Assembly (NCBI GenBank): GCA_000277445.1
Contig: AJWJ01000247.1
Span: forward strand, 1 to 33,354
Direction of reading: 5' to 3'
Length of the DNA: 33,354 nt
From: Polysphondylium violaceum
Lineage: Eukaryota > Evosea > Eumycetozoa > Dictyosteliales > Dictyosteliaceae
Positions 1 through 12,702 of this stretch are shown one piece after another. The position numbers were made by a program, and so were the translations under genes. The notes below the pieces were generated by a model. The model had not been told where the DNA came from. It made no database searches and worked only from the letters and a program-made list of their open reading frames with translations. Numbering within the stretch: position 1 is the stretch's first letter; the number at the start of each line of letters is the position of its first letter.

Positions 1-180
1 CACCAACACCAACACCAACACCAACACCAACACCAACACCAACACCAACACCAACATCACATCAACATCACATCAACATCAACATCAACACCAACACCAA
101 CACCAACACCAACACCAACACCAACACCAACACCAACACCAACATCAACATCATCAACATCAACATCAACATCAACAACA
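1..180 (+). repeat. CACCAA hexamer minisatellite inside the MATH gene
   Basis: About nine perfect CACCAA units open the window. A CAT/ATC-bearing interruption at about 55-87 follows, then more CCAACA units to about 144 and TCAACA units to 180. In the open frame the first block reads His-Gln repeats. After the interruption the same hexamer is read in another phase and gives Thr-Pro, then Thr-Ser repeats. The array probably varies in length between strains. It extends beyond the left edge. Confidence 0.9.
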
Positions 181-975
181 GTACCAAAAAACCAAAAACT
201 TTTTACAAATATCACCAAAGAAATTACTCACAAGTTTACCCATACAGAGAATAGTATTGGACATAGTTTTATCCAGATTTCAGACTTATTGAATCCCGTA
301 ACTGGTTTTCTTTTGGATGGTAAACATTTAAAGTTTAAATTATCATTAAAACCAGAAGTTATTCAACTCTCACACCCTGAAGTCACTTATTCCACCTTTG
401 CCCATACCTTCTCTCCATTCTCTCAAATTAGAGATAAAGATTTTTCTCAGCCAATTGGATTTAAACACGAGTAAGTATTATTTTTATTTATTATCGCTCA
501 TGATGATCATTTTATATTAATATAGTATGATATCTATTAAAAATATTATAGTGCCGCAGCCATAATTGTATTTCCCAATGGTTACTCTCACAACAAATAT
601 TTATCAGTTTTTTTAGAATATAAAATTTTGGAGCCAGACATTGCAGAAAAAGATTTGTTTTTTGTTATAGAGTTGATGCGCCAGTATCCGAGTAACAAAA
701 CTCACAGACATTCAAAGTTGGCCGATGCACCTTTTAAAAAATCCCTATATTTCACTTTTACCGATAAAAATAGAGCCTATGGTTTTAGTGATTTTATTCT
801 TTCATCTAGACTATTGGATGAAAGCGAATGTTTTCTTCTCAACGATTCGGTTGTATTTAATGTCCAAATCTATGAAATTGCCAAAAGAAAGAATGCCATC
901 ACTCCTCCTGTTACTCCTGTCAAACCAGCAAATTCAAATCATTCAAATTCATCAAATAAAACTGTTAAAAGATGA
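1..975 (+). CDS. MATH (TRAF-like) domain protein, 3' part, 5' end outside window
   Basis: The reading frame is open from base 1, so the start lies upstream of the window. Exon 1 runs 1-470, the intron 471-551 (GTAAGT...ATAG), and exon 2 552-975 with stop TGA. The phase-2 join gives ...FKHDAAAIIVFPNG.... The visible protein starts with His-Gln then Thr-Pro/Ser-Thr dipeptide repeats. A MATH domain follows: 'HKFTHTENSIGHSF', 'DLLNPVTGFLLDGK', then after the intron 'IIVFPNGYSHNKYLSVFL' and 'YGFSDFILSSRLLD'. These match the family pattern of a GHS..F..L.DL.....GF start, a YP.G...YLS.FL strand and a G...F+....L. end. A short Asn/Ser tail ends the protein. MATH domains bind short peptides and form trimers in TRAF proteins. 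A RING/TRAF zinc-finger part may lie upstream but is not visible. The next gene is convergent. Confidence 0.85.
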
Positions 976-1198
976 CTACCCAAATAATAGTATTTAGATT
1001 TATTTACTTTTTTGATTTTTAAAAAATGTATGTAAGTGAACTCTATGGAGCTAATCAATTAATTATTTCAATTATTTCTTTGTTAAAATATTATCCCATC
1101 CTTTCCATTTACTATTATTGTTTAGTTTATTCTTTTTAATTTCTTTATCATCGTCATCATCTTGTTCTTCTTTTTTAAACCTATTATCATTTTTTCTT

Positions 1199-2259
1199 TT
1201 ATCCTGTAATCTTTTCTTTTTTCTCTTTTTCTTCTTTATCCAAATCTATGATATCCTCTTTTAGTTTATTACTATTATTACTATTATTTTTTGATTTATA
1301 TTTTCTTTTTTCTTTTGGTTTAATGACTACCAAATATTTTAATTTAATCATACCATGATGAGGAATTAGAAATTGATTATATGTTCCAAAGGTTTTTAAA
1401 TATCCATTAAGCCAGCCTTGATTATTTGTTTTTGTTGATAAAATTGGTGTGCCCAAAGGAATAGAATAATTTTCCACTACAACCAATCCATTAGGATCAG
1501 GACTATATTTACCATTGATTTTTAATATTTGATCAATTTCAACTTTATCTTGAACTTTTGTACAATATACATTTCTATCTATATTATTTGTATTTGTTTC
1601 ATTTTCATCTTCTGTATCATCATCTTCATTATAATTTGAAATACTTGCAAAATATTCTTGGTTTAATTTATTATTTTTATCAACTTCTACTAAACTAGGT
1701 ACTATAATATCTTGATAATTTACTTGAACTAACATTAATATACCCTTTAATATTATATTAATATTATATCATTTACTATAATATTAAAATAAAAATAATA
1801 ATCTATCTTTAATATATACTTTGTTATCTTTTGATTTAAATAAATCTATATTATTTGAACAACCTATAACATTATCCCAAAGAGATACTAATTACATTAT
1901 TAATAACCATTCTCTTTTTGATTGTCAATGTATGATATTTATGTAAATAAAAATATAGAGATGATCATACTTGATTTATAATCTGTAAATTTATTAAATG
2001 AAGGACTAATACCATTCATTAATTTTGAAGCTACACTACTTGTAAAACAACCATACCATAAAAGTAAAGTATTATCATCAAAATCTTTATGAACATCAAT
2101 AGGTCTAGTAGCTTTAAATATATCTATACATTCAATTTCATCATCTTGATCTTTTTGTCCATTTTCTATATAGTTTAATATTGTTTTATATTCAGATCCA
2201 TTTCTCTCTAAAGGATCGATTGTAACTCCCAACTTTTCTAATAAAAAATCATAATTCAT
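1199..2259 (-). CDS. Divergent PARP catalytic-domain protein, probable pseudoenzyme
   Basis: Three exons: 2259-1971, 1887-1820 and 1744-1199, about 300 aa. The introns are GTATGA...TTAG (phase 1) and GTATAT...AAAG (phase 0). The protein is almost only a PARP core. Exon 1 has 'LGVTIDPL', 'CIDIFKATRPI' and 'NTLLLWYGCF', matching PARP1 'IEIFK..R' and 'RRLLWHGSR'. Exon 2 covers the donor-loop region ('NNIDLFKSKDN'). Exon 3 has 'GILMLVQVNY' (PARP1 'GLILLGEVAL'), 'NGKYSPDPNG', 'YSIPLGTPI' and 'YNQFLIPHHGMIKLKYLV' (PARP1 'YNEYIVYDIAQVNLKYLL'). Triad positions differ: His of LLWHG is Tyr, Glu of NEY is Gln, and Tyr of GIYF seems absent. An acidic insert of about 30 residues sits in exon 3. The family identity is firm. 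Loss of ADP-ribosyl transfer activity is inferred. The start is the first ATG after a T-rich 150-bp promoter gap. Confidence 0.88.
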
Positions 2260-2409
2260 ACTACTAATAAATGAACAAATAAAAAAACAAATAAATAGAA
2301 AAACTAATAAAAAAGAAAAAAAAAAACAAAAATAAAAAAAACAAAAAAAAAGAAATATTTAGTGGAAAAAATAAATGGTAAATAAATTATGTATTTATCA
2401 TTTATTTAT

Positions 2410-5400
2410 TTAATTATATCTAGTAGTGCTTGTGCTAGATCTCTTTCTTTCATTTGTTACATTTATACGATGAGAATCATCCAATAAAGAAGGGGAAGAC
2501 AATGAAACAGGTGACGAAGCCAAAGAATTGATTGGAGGTGAAAGAGTGGGTGAAAAATGTTGTTGTTGATGAAGATGATGATGCATTTGAGTTGGTGAAT
2601 TATTATTATTATTGCTATTATTGTTATTATTATTACTATGATGTTGTAATTGATATTGTAAATTTTTAGATAATAATTCACTTTCTTTTTCTTTAAATAA
2701 TACAGCCAAAACTTTACATTTGTTTAATTCTTTTTTAACTTCATCTCTTTGTTTATCGGGGTAGAGTGAATCGGTATAGTCTGTCAATAGCTCTTGCATA
2801 GATATAAAAGCAATCCATAGTTGTAAAAGATGTTGATATAGATTACAAATGGCAAAAGAGAAACGAGTCTCTGTGATTTGAATTTGACTTTCATCGTTGG
2901 AAATACCATTTTCAAACAACTTTGCACGAGTGTTGTTGGTCGATGTTCTCTGTTCTGTGTAGAGTTTGAGTAGATTGGTATAGTTTGTTATCACCAACTC
3001 ACGTTTCTCTAAAAACACTTTTTTCTGTAAGGGATTGGCAGCAATCACAGATTTATACTTTTCCGACAATTGAAGAGTGTTTTGAATCTTGCTGTGGGCC
3101 AATGTGAAAAAGCTCTTTTCAAACACATCGACAGACAAGGCAGACACTTCGCTAGCAATAGATTGAACCAATGGCAGACATTGATGGAACAGTGTTTTAT
3201 ATTCAATGGTAATTTGTTGAGTCAATTGAGAAGCTGCAGAAAATGCTTCAAATAAATCTTTTTCAGACGAGAATTCAATTTGTTCTGAACATGAATTCCA
3301 CCAACTCTTGGCTGCTGTAACGTTGTATGACAGTGTTGATAATGTTGAATTCGTATGAAATTGCATATTTCTAGATAATGTTGGTGATGTCGATGTTGCT
3401 AAATTCTTATTGTTGCTACTACTTCTATTACTATTATTAATTAATGGTGATGATGGTGGATTGTTGTTATTGTTACTATTACTGTTATTACTTAATTTAC
3501 CACTATCATTACTATTACTACTGGTACTAAAATTTAATAAATTGGATGAAGAATTTGATTGAGAACTATTGATAAAATGATGTACTGTTTGTATGGGTGA
3601 AGGTGGAACAACATTATCTTTAATATCTTTGATGTTACTATTGGAAGATGATGGTGTCATTCCACTTTTACCACCTCCGCCAACAACACTATTGTTATTG
3701 TTTAATAAAACTGAAGAATTGGCAGAGGAATCTAAAAATGAAGAATCTTCAGACATATCACCCAAACCTTCCAATATATCATTGAAACCTTGGAAATGGG
3801 GGAAATTGTGAAACTCTGCTCCGGCTTCTTGATTAAAATCGTTGGAATTCAATGTATCAGTGTCCAATTCAATATCAGAGCCAGTGGGTTGATGGCCATT
3901 GGATATGACACTTGAACTATCGCCACCGTGATCATCAGAATACTCGTCTGTGCCGCTTTCATAGGTTTTCTCTCGGAATCCCGATGGATGGATATGTTCA
4001 TCGTTGGCCGAAAAGAAGGCTTCAAAGATTTGTGTGGTAGAGTACATTGATTTGGTCAACGACAAGGTGGATTTGGCACAGGTCTCCAACACTTTGGCAA
4101 GATAGTTGGCGGCGAGCAGTGTGCCTCTTTCTGGCTTGTTTGTAAACTTTTTACCAAAGATGCTCTTGGATGGCTTCATGCTGGCATTGTCAATGGTGAG
4201 CAGACTGGTGGGTGAGTTACCGGCAGAGATCTCTATGAATCTGGTTGCTTGGGACACAATATAAGAGGGAGTCTTGTGGTCGTTGAGGAACTGAATCATA
4301 GTGTCAAACCATTCGGGCACTCGAGAGCTCTTGGTCTCGGCGGGATTGACTCCACCTTTGACGAGGGCAGTGAGAATCTTGAGGATTGGATAACGATAGT
4401 CGGCAGGTCCAAACTCTATGATATTAAAGAGCAGACTAAATATGAGGGTGCTGTGTTTGATGACCAACTCGCACAGAGGTGAACTGAGGTCCTGGAGAAA
4501 AGTGTCGAGCTGTTTGTGATAGACATGTTGGCTATAGTTTTGGAAAATGGTCGACAATCGAGTGAATCCGTGGTTCTCTGAGAGGATGGACAGATTCTCG
4601 CTTATTTGCTCGGGAAGAGCAGACTGGTTGTCACCAATGTTTACACAGAGATAGGGGAGCAAACTGACAAGGTTTGTAATGAAACGGGTCGATGATTCGG
4701 GATGGAATATCTCGTCACATGGCTGGAGGGTGATTTTGGAAAGAAACTCAACAGTGACTTGGGCAGTGTTGGTTCCGAGCAGACCCTTGATTGCCATGGC
4801 TTGGACACCGTGAAAGTTGTCCCAGTCTTTGGGCATGCTGGCAAGAAAGACGTTTTGCACGGCTCTGTCGGAAAAGTTGATAATGTCGAGCAGCTGGATC
4901 AACAACTTGACCGAGCCAATAAAGTGGTTTTCAAAATCAGTGTTGAGTAGCGCCAGTGTGCCCCAGAAAATCTGTGGAAAGAGGATCAACTTGCTGGGAT
5001 GGATACAACGAATCATGACCGAGAGGGTCTCTTGGATCTCAGAGATGAGGAGTGCATTCTCTGGCGTGACATTTTGAGTGTATTTGCCCAGTGTTTGCAT
5101 GACCTCTGTGAGCGAGTCGATGGTGGTGGTGGGCTCGAGTCCTCTGAGAATTTGGAATGAACGCATGGCGAGTTTTTGGTTGGGACTGTTGGTGGCCCAA
5201 TTGAGTGCCGAGACACCCCACATCTCCTTGAGATCGTTGGATCCGTTGCTGAGCACCGAGACAACACGCTTGCTCAACATGACCACGTACTTGGGGTTGG
5301 ATATATCCTTTTTGGTCTGCAACTCTCGGCTGGCGACGTTGGCCTCATCGGTTCTGTACACAGAAGGCAAGAGGAAATCGACCAACTGCACGGCATCCTC

Positions 5401-8400
5401 ATAGGCAGGATTATCGAGTGTGCCTGCACCATCTTGAATCTGAAACTTTTTAATGACAAGTGATCTGATCAAGTTCAACAACAACATACGACAGTGTTCG
5501 TGGACGGGCTGGTGATTGTAGTAGAGACCAAGGAATATGAGCTGCAAGAGAATAGAGAGATGGGTTCTAAACTCCTCGCCAACCTCAAACGAGACCTCGC
5601 TCAAAAAGATGAGGGGCAATTGGAAGCGGGTGAGGGGATAGCTCTTGTTGAGCGGTCTTTCAAAGACTTCGGTGGCATTTTGGAATGCAAGCGAGATGGA
5701 TGAAATGGTATTGTATTGCACCTCAGCCACCATCGATGAGTTGGGCACAGCCGACACACGGAGCAAGGGCTTGCCTCCACCCACCTTTCCAAATGTTTTG
5801 GGATCGGCATAATCTGTGGTAAATGATTGGGCGCTGGTCGAGGTGAGTTCGCTGACCAAACTATTGACAAGTTTTTGAGGCGAGGATCTTCCAACAAAGA
5901 TACAAATCTTTTTAAAGATGGGAATGAGATCATGGTTTCTTGTTCTCTCGGTGATGCTCAAGAGATAGTCGATAATGACGGCAATGTTCTTCTCGTTGTT
6001 GCCAAGGATACGCCATATCTCTTCGATCAGATGCGAGTGGTGCACAGAGTACTGGATCGAGATCAGGATCAAGCCCTCCAACACAGCCTCTAATAGTACG
6101 GCACCGTGTTTGGCGGCAAGGGTGTCGAGTGACATTTGTTTGATCCATGGCTTGACATAGCCAAGCATTTGTCTTTGATGTTCCTGAGACACAGAGTCTA
6201 AACGATAGACAATGTCCAAGAAAAACTCGTAGCAGAGATCGGGGTTCTCCAAACTGAGTTTCTCTGACAAGTGGTACTGGGAAAAGAGATAGGTCTCGGG
6301 TATTTCGCTGCCAATGGCCGAAGGATAGTAAGAGTCAAAATACAATTCATTCGAAGACACCTTGCTGGCACGAATGAGCGACAAGAGTTGAAGCGAGTGT
6401 TGTCTAACCGACGACAACTTGTTTCCCGTGTTAAAGATGACCAAGTTCATCATAATCGACTCTGAGCTGTCAAACTTGAGCATTTGGTCTTGACAAAGCT
6501 CCACCAACGAAATAAAGTACCCGCTGGCCAGTGCACTGTTGGTCGAGTAGCACTGATTGACACAGTGATAGATGAGCTCCTGATGGCCGAGATTATGCTT
6601 GAGAAAGTTTTGTAGACCGAGTCTGGTCACCGATCTGATCTTGATCTTGGTCAACGACAAAAACATGTTATTGATCCACTGGAATATCACGCCATTGGGG
6701 TCTTTAAAGGTCTCGATAAAATGTGGACCCAACAAAATGACACTGACGGCGTGCGAGGCCACGTTGGACAGCTGAGAGGCGTGTTCGTGCACACGATGTT
6801 CAATTTCTTTTCTCTTGATCGATTCCTTTTCCTCTTGTTGCAAAAAGGTTCCAAACTTTCTGATGGTCGACTCTTCGTGCAAAAGTTCTTCGCTCTCGCT
6901 CCACTTGCTAAAGGCTCTAAAGAATTCACGTCTCAAGTTTTTCTCGAGGAATTCGTGGCCGCCTGCATACAATTGCTGCACGATACGATGGACCATTGCA
7001 CAAAAGTTGAAACGAATGTAGTGGAGCGAGTCCCAGAGATACTCAGAGTTGCTAGAGTCTGAATTTACCACGTTGAGGAATTGAAGCACCTCTTGTGCAA
7101 ACTCGATATAGGATTTCTTGAGCATCTCTCTCTTTACCAACTCACCGGGCTTCAACGATTCCAGACAATGTCGACGAATGCCAATGACTGATTTGATGAC
7201 GTCTGTCTTTTTCTTTGTCTTTTTGTTTTGCAATTCATGTTCAAAGGGCTTCAACACGTCAAACAAGACCTCCAATACGCCAGAGTTTGTCTTTTCCAAT
7301 GCCATGAGGGCACTCTCTGCAAAAAACTTGTCCATCGACTTCAAGTAGGGCAAAATCAGGTTAAACAATTCACGAGCGCTCACTGGGGGTGACTCTTGAT
7401 TGTCGCTGCCACTGGTCGTCTTTTTCTTGACGTCAATGGCAGTGTTGTCTGGCACCTGAATGGTGATGCACGCCAATATGATATAATTTCTCCACCAGAT
7501 CCAGAGGGCCTCTTGTTCGGATGTGATGGATTGGGCCTTTTGCGATTCGTCAGGTTGAATGGGCTTGATTCTTGCCAACACCAAATCGGTGGCCTTGCTA
7601 ATGGTTCGAGGACAGAGTTCACAGGCAATCTTTGCAATATCTGCAAGACAAGCACTCCAAAGCAATTGATCTTCTTTGGATTCCGATTCTAAAACTCTTT
7701 CAAAATCTTGGGGTGATTTCTGTCTTTTGTATCGATTGCCCTCCACTTGATTGGACGCCAACACAGTGGATCCTACGCTTGTTTGAGCACTACCGGTACT
7801 GCTGTTATTGTTGTTGTTGCCGACACCATTGTTGTTGTTACCATTGGAATTCAACGGCAACGCCACGATGCCGCCTCCCACATTGTTATTGTTGCTCTGT
7901 GTCATGGGGTTATTGATGCTGCCGCCACCGAGTATATTTTGGGCGTGACGATAGAGATACTCGTTGCCATTCTCGTCAATAATGTCTTTAAGATTGGTTG
8001 TGATTTCAATCTCGTCGTCTTGCTTTGAATTGAGGAATGCCTCGTGCACCGTTCTAATTGAGTCGAGGATACTCAGACAAATCTTTCTGGTTCTTCCGTT
8101 GGAGCTACATATAAACACCATGGCCACGGCCTCGACGTAGCTAATGTCGGGGGGATTGTCACCGTCGCTTTTAAATTTCAATTCATCCAAAGACTCTTGC
8201 ATCAAAGAAAATTTGTCAGACTTTGATTTGGCCCAGAGGTCCAACAGCTCCTTTTGCTTCTCCAACACGATGCTAATCAAATGCGACTGCTTGTCAGAGA
8301 GATACAGAGCAAACTTGCCCAAGCCATAGATGATCTGGGGTCTGATGTCGGGTCTGTTTGCCATCAGCTGGGTGAGCACAATCGAGGCCTTTTCGCTGAC

Positions 8401-10672
8401 ACCCTTGTCGAGATGAATGAGGTACTTGCTCAACATGACTACAAGGTCCTGTGGATAGATCTTTGAGGGAAAGGCAATGGGAATGGCAGAGATGGCAATC
8501 TTGAGCAACTCAAGACACGATGGGCCGGGTGGACGCATCTTTTCCAACAACTCGGGTAAAGGCTTGGTTTGGTTCGAGGTCAACAGCATACCAAAGGTGC
8601 CGTCGAGGGCAATGAGAATCTGCGAGAGAAATATCGACAGGTTCTTCAAGTAGGGCTCAATCAACGACGTTGGGGCCACCTTTTTCATGTTGAGTGTACC
8701 GTATCTCTGTCTTCTGACGGCACGCACCTTGCTCGAACTCGACACGGCCGCATCGGGCAACGGACTCGTCGATGGACTCTGTCCACTGGGTGTGCTAAAC
8801 GACAGCATCTTGGGTGTGAGAGGATTGGTGCCGGCTTGATCAATCATCATGACGGCCCTGAGACCCACAATCATACGCTCTGGGTTATTGATATACAAAT
8901 CCTTGGGATCGCCACCTCTGAGCAGATCAAATATAATCTTTTCAAATGCAAAATCAATCCTTGAGCTGGCAATCACACACACAATATCTACAAACACGTC
9001 CAATGGATCACTGGCAGACAATGTCAACTTCTTGGCATGTCCACTGGGGAACAAATGTGACACCAATTGATGTAATCTTTCATAGACCTCTTCTGGTAGT
9101 TCAGAGTATTTTGTCAAATAACATTCCAATAGATACTGACAAGACTCTAATGCATATGGTCTAATTGTTTTATCTTTACACTTTATAAAATTATCCATCA
9201 ATGACCAAAATTGTTTTAAAAATGATTCTTTATCTAAACAACATAATAATATTGATAATAATGGAAATGATGTCTAAAATAGTATAGTAATAAGTATTAG
9301 TATATGATATTACTACTACTAAAATATATACATACTAAAATATCTTTAGTTTTCTTTGTTTTCTTTGATATTAAATCATATAGTTCTTTAATAGTATGTA
9401 TCCACTCTGTGTATGATAATACAGGTTTAAACTTTTCTTCAGTGAGTGGTCTTAGTATACTTGCTAAGATCTCAGATATAGCTCTTCTAAGATCACCTTT
9501 AATTCTTGCATTTTTAAAAAACTCCAAATAACTTGTTAAAAATTCCAATGATTGTTTTAATTTTGATGTTGATGATATCTATTATGAATTAATTAGTTGG
9601 TAATTAGTTTTTAGTGTTATTTAGTACGTAGTAATAGGTAGGTATTAATTAATAAAACTTACTTTTACTTTTAAAAATCTAATACCTTGAAGAATTGGAT
9701 AAGTTTTATTCTTATTACCAGTTGATATCAATGTTGAAAACTCTTTAAAGAATCGAGAAGATATGGAACGTAATCTATATTTTGATAATTGACCAAGAAT
9801 AGATGCGCATAAATCTGGTATTATTGTTGGTGAAGTTAATCTTCTTTCCAATTTAAAATTATCAAAACATATTGATTCAATCTGTGATCCAATTTGATCG
9901 TTTAAATTATCTTTGGTTAATGAATTTAAAATACTTAATAATGATATACAAAATATATAATCTACAACAAGTTTATATCTTTCATCTACAATAGGTGTCA
10001 TATCTTTTCTATTTAATGAATCATCTCTGCAGGTAATAATAGTAATAGTATGTTAATACATATAAATGATAGAGGATAGATGATAATAAACAACAATAAA
10101 TACAATTTAGGTTTAGATAAACTTTTAGCTGGTATTACATGTTGAGATGATCTCCATTGAAGAAGAGCACTTGCAATTAGATTTAAAAAGTATTTGGACA
10201 CCTCTGTTAGGCCTTCAAGTACTTGATGAAATGTTTTTGATTCGGGACCATCAAAGAAATCTTCAATCTTTATCTTGTCATCTCTGATAAAGATATCAAT
10301 CTTTACTTTGGTGTGATCTTTGAAATCCCCCATCAACTTAAACATAATATGATCGGCTGGAAGTACTCTAGACAGTTGCATAGTGGATGTACCACCCATA
10401 AGTGAATTTGAACTGCTACTATTGCTCTGGCTAATAGATGACGATGAATGATTAGACATGCTACTGCCATTCAACGACATCCCACTATTGCTATTTATAT
10501 TACTATTGTTACTGTTAATCATGGTCGTAGTACTTCCACTTGCACCACCCATTAAACTACTTCCGCTAGTATTGGATGATATCAATGTCGTCGTGGCCCC
10601 ATTGGGTGAATTATTATGATCTATATCATTACTTCCACTACTTCCACTACTACTTGTTCTTAATCTAACCAT
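2410..10672 (-). CDS. fry: Furry/Tao3/Mor2 family cell-morphogenesis scaffold
   Basis: Four exons: 10672-10104, 10026-9663, 9578-9336 and 9273-2410, about 2,679 aa. Introns are 62-84 bp and all phases agree. Furry proteins are giant HEAT/armadillo-like scaffolds for NDR/LATS kinases and Mob in polarity, cytokinesis and morphogenesis; fungal Tao3 and Mor2 are about 2,200-2,400 aa. Residues 1-95 are Ser/Asn-rich. The conserved N-terminal block follows: 'HTKVKIDIFI', 'VLEGLTEVSKYFLNLI', 'ALLQWRSSQ', 'DERYKLVVDYIFC' and 'PILQGIRFLKVK', which line up with human FRY 'DERRDLAVDFIFC' and 'GMKFFRIKM'. Mid and C-terminal morphogenesis domains continue to about residue 2150. A Ser/Asn linker (about 2150-2374), a helical stretch and a His/Gln/Asn-rich end follow. 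An in-frame stop lies just upstream of the chosen ATG. The interior of exon 4 (about 4000-9000) is much GC-richer than its ends. Confidence 0.96.
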
Positions 10673-11787
10673 GATTTATTCTTATCTTTATGATTATTAC
10701 TATAACTACTATATAAAATGAATGGAATGTGAATATATGTATAAAACAAATATTAATTAATACAACAACCAACACCTAAACACCTCTACTTGGATGTCTT
10801 ATATGTGTTTCTTTATATTTTGGTGTGGTGTGAAAAAGAGATATATTGAATAAAGATTGTAACGAAAAAAAAAAAGATGATTATCTGATTATTGTATGAT
10901 TATTATATGACTATATGGTTTAATTACTACCGCCAATAGCATATATATATATATTATTATACACAATAGTAGTATCCCTATTTATCAAGATTCCTATCTA
11001 TATGATGATTATGATACTATTATTACTACAACAACAATGTTTATGTGATATTATTTAAAACAAGGATATATATCTATACAACTACTACTAATCCATAAAA
11101 CACAAAACATTGATTTATAAAATTTAAAAAAAAAAAAAAAAAAGACAAGGGGGTAAAATCTAAATTTTGAAGGTGTTTTTTTTATTTTTTATTATTTTTT
11201 TAATTTCTATATATGAGTTATAATAATATTAAAAAAGAAAAATATCTTATAAAGTGTTGTCGTAGTCAATCTATCAATCAAACTCATAGATTCTTTGGAA
11301 TGTGTATTTTTCCAGACATACACATAATTTGTATTTTAATGTGTATAATCCCCTCCTCAATTTCTCAAAGCCTACATGCACCCTAATTTATAGTGATGTA
11401 ACCTTTGCAAATGGTGATGCCATCGTGGTTTTTTTTCATTTTTTTTCATTTTTTTTTTTTCATTTTTTTCAACTTTGGAGTCTTGGACTTTGGTTCAAAT
11501 GTTTTCTATGAAAACGATTGTGATTACTTGTAGATAACTCATTCACACCCTATCCTATGAACATCACTATGATTCAATTATAATAATGCTATTTTAAGAG
11601 AAAGAGGATAGAGACTGACACATATTTTATCGAGATATTTTTTTGAGGATGATCTCCTCTGGATCAGGAAATAAGTTAATGCAAACACGATGGATGAATG
11701 AAAAAGAGTAGCAATGGTTATTTATTTTATTCATATTATGTACAGGTAAACACAATACTATCGTTTTCATTGATTGATTTGATAGTG
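10673..11787. other. Intergenic region, 1.1 kb, upstream of the Furry gene
   Basis: No convincing gene is visible here. The stretch holds the 5' flank of the Furry gene and the 3' flank of the TPR gene. It is rich in poly-A/poly-T and ATT/ACT microsatellite-like runs, including TATATATATATA at about 10943 and a long A run at about 11125. A small T-rich frame at 11302-11511 has no protein-like composition. An AATAAA site on the minus strand near 11730 could serve the TPR gene. Confidence 0.6.
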
Positions 11788-12669
11788 TTATTCTATGGCC
11801 GAGAAATAGGGAAGGAGACGACCTTGGTAATCTAGATTTACATCACCATATTGTCTATTTAGTATGATATCTTTGGTGCTGTTTAAAATTTTGTTGAGGT
11901 GATAGTCGTTGGGAAAGAATAGTATGGCTCTTGAGGAGAGGGCATAGGATTCTTGATATCGTTCATTGGAATTGTAAAATAAAACAAGTTCAATAATGTA
12001 TTCCAACTTTAACCATCTTTCACATTCCAGTGCCCTAATATACATATTTTCTGCATTTTCAAATTGTGTTTTCTATATAGATTATTTGATTGTGTTAGCA
12101 TATATATCATTACAGATACTCCATCACTACACATACCATATTTAATATTTGAGCAATTCTGAAAATGGCAGCACAATATCTCGGTGATAGTCTAATAACA
12201 GAGTTTAAAACTGATAGTGATTGATCTAAATCGCCCAGTTTATTGGATTTTTCATATTTGTCTAGAAGGTCTTTGAGATCGGTTTCTCTTTTCAATAAAC
12301 TTTGATAATATGCAGAATACTGATGTTGTTGTTGCTGTTGTTGTTGTTGTTGCTGTTGACGGTGTTGATATTGATTTGCATTGGAATCTTTTTTCATAAT
12401 ATAATTCTCTTTTAAACTATCATTTACTATAAATATTGCAATGAATAACATAAACAATCCAACATTCATTAATAAACTTGAATATGAAAAAGGATGTCTA
12501 TAATATTGTTGTTGCTGCTGTTGATAATGATAAATACTATTTCTACTATTACTACTATTATTTATCTCATCATCTTCTTTTACTTGATCAATTTCATCAT
12601 CATCATCATCATCATTGTCATCTTCTTTTCCCTCAATCTCTTTTTGTTGACCGATATCATCATCTTGAT

Positions 12670-12702
<33 letters not shown>

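Noticed and set aside
4249-8964. Many long antisense frames opposite the Furry exon
   Set aside because: They result from the high GC of that exon lowering stop-codon frequency on the other strand. None has protein-like motifs.
10943-10954. TA dinucleotide run
   Set aside because: Short, and ordinary for AT-rich intergenic DNA in this genome.
11302-11511. Plus-strand frame of 69 codons upstream of the Furry gene
   Set aside because: The second half is Phe/His from T-rich DNA. No conserved motif or neighbouring exon supports it.
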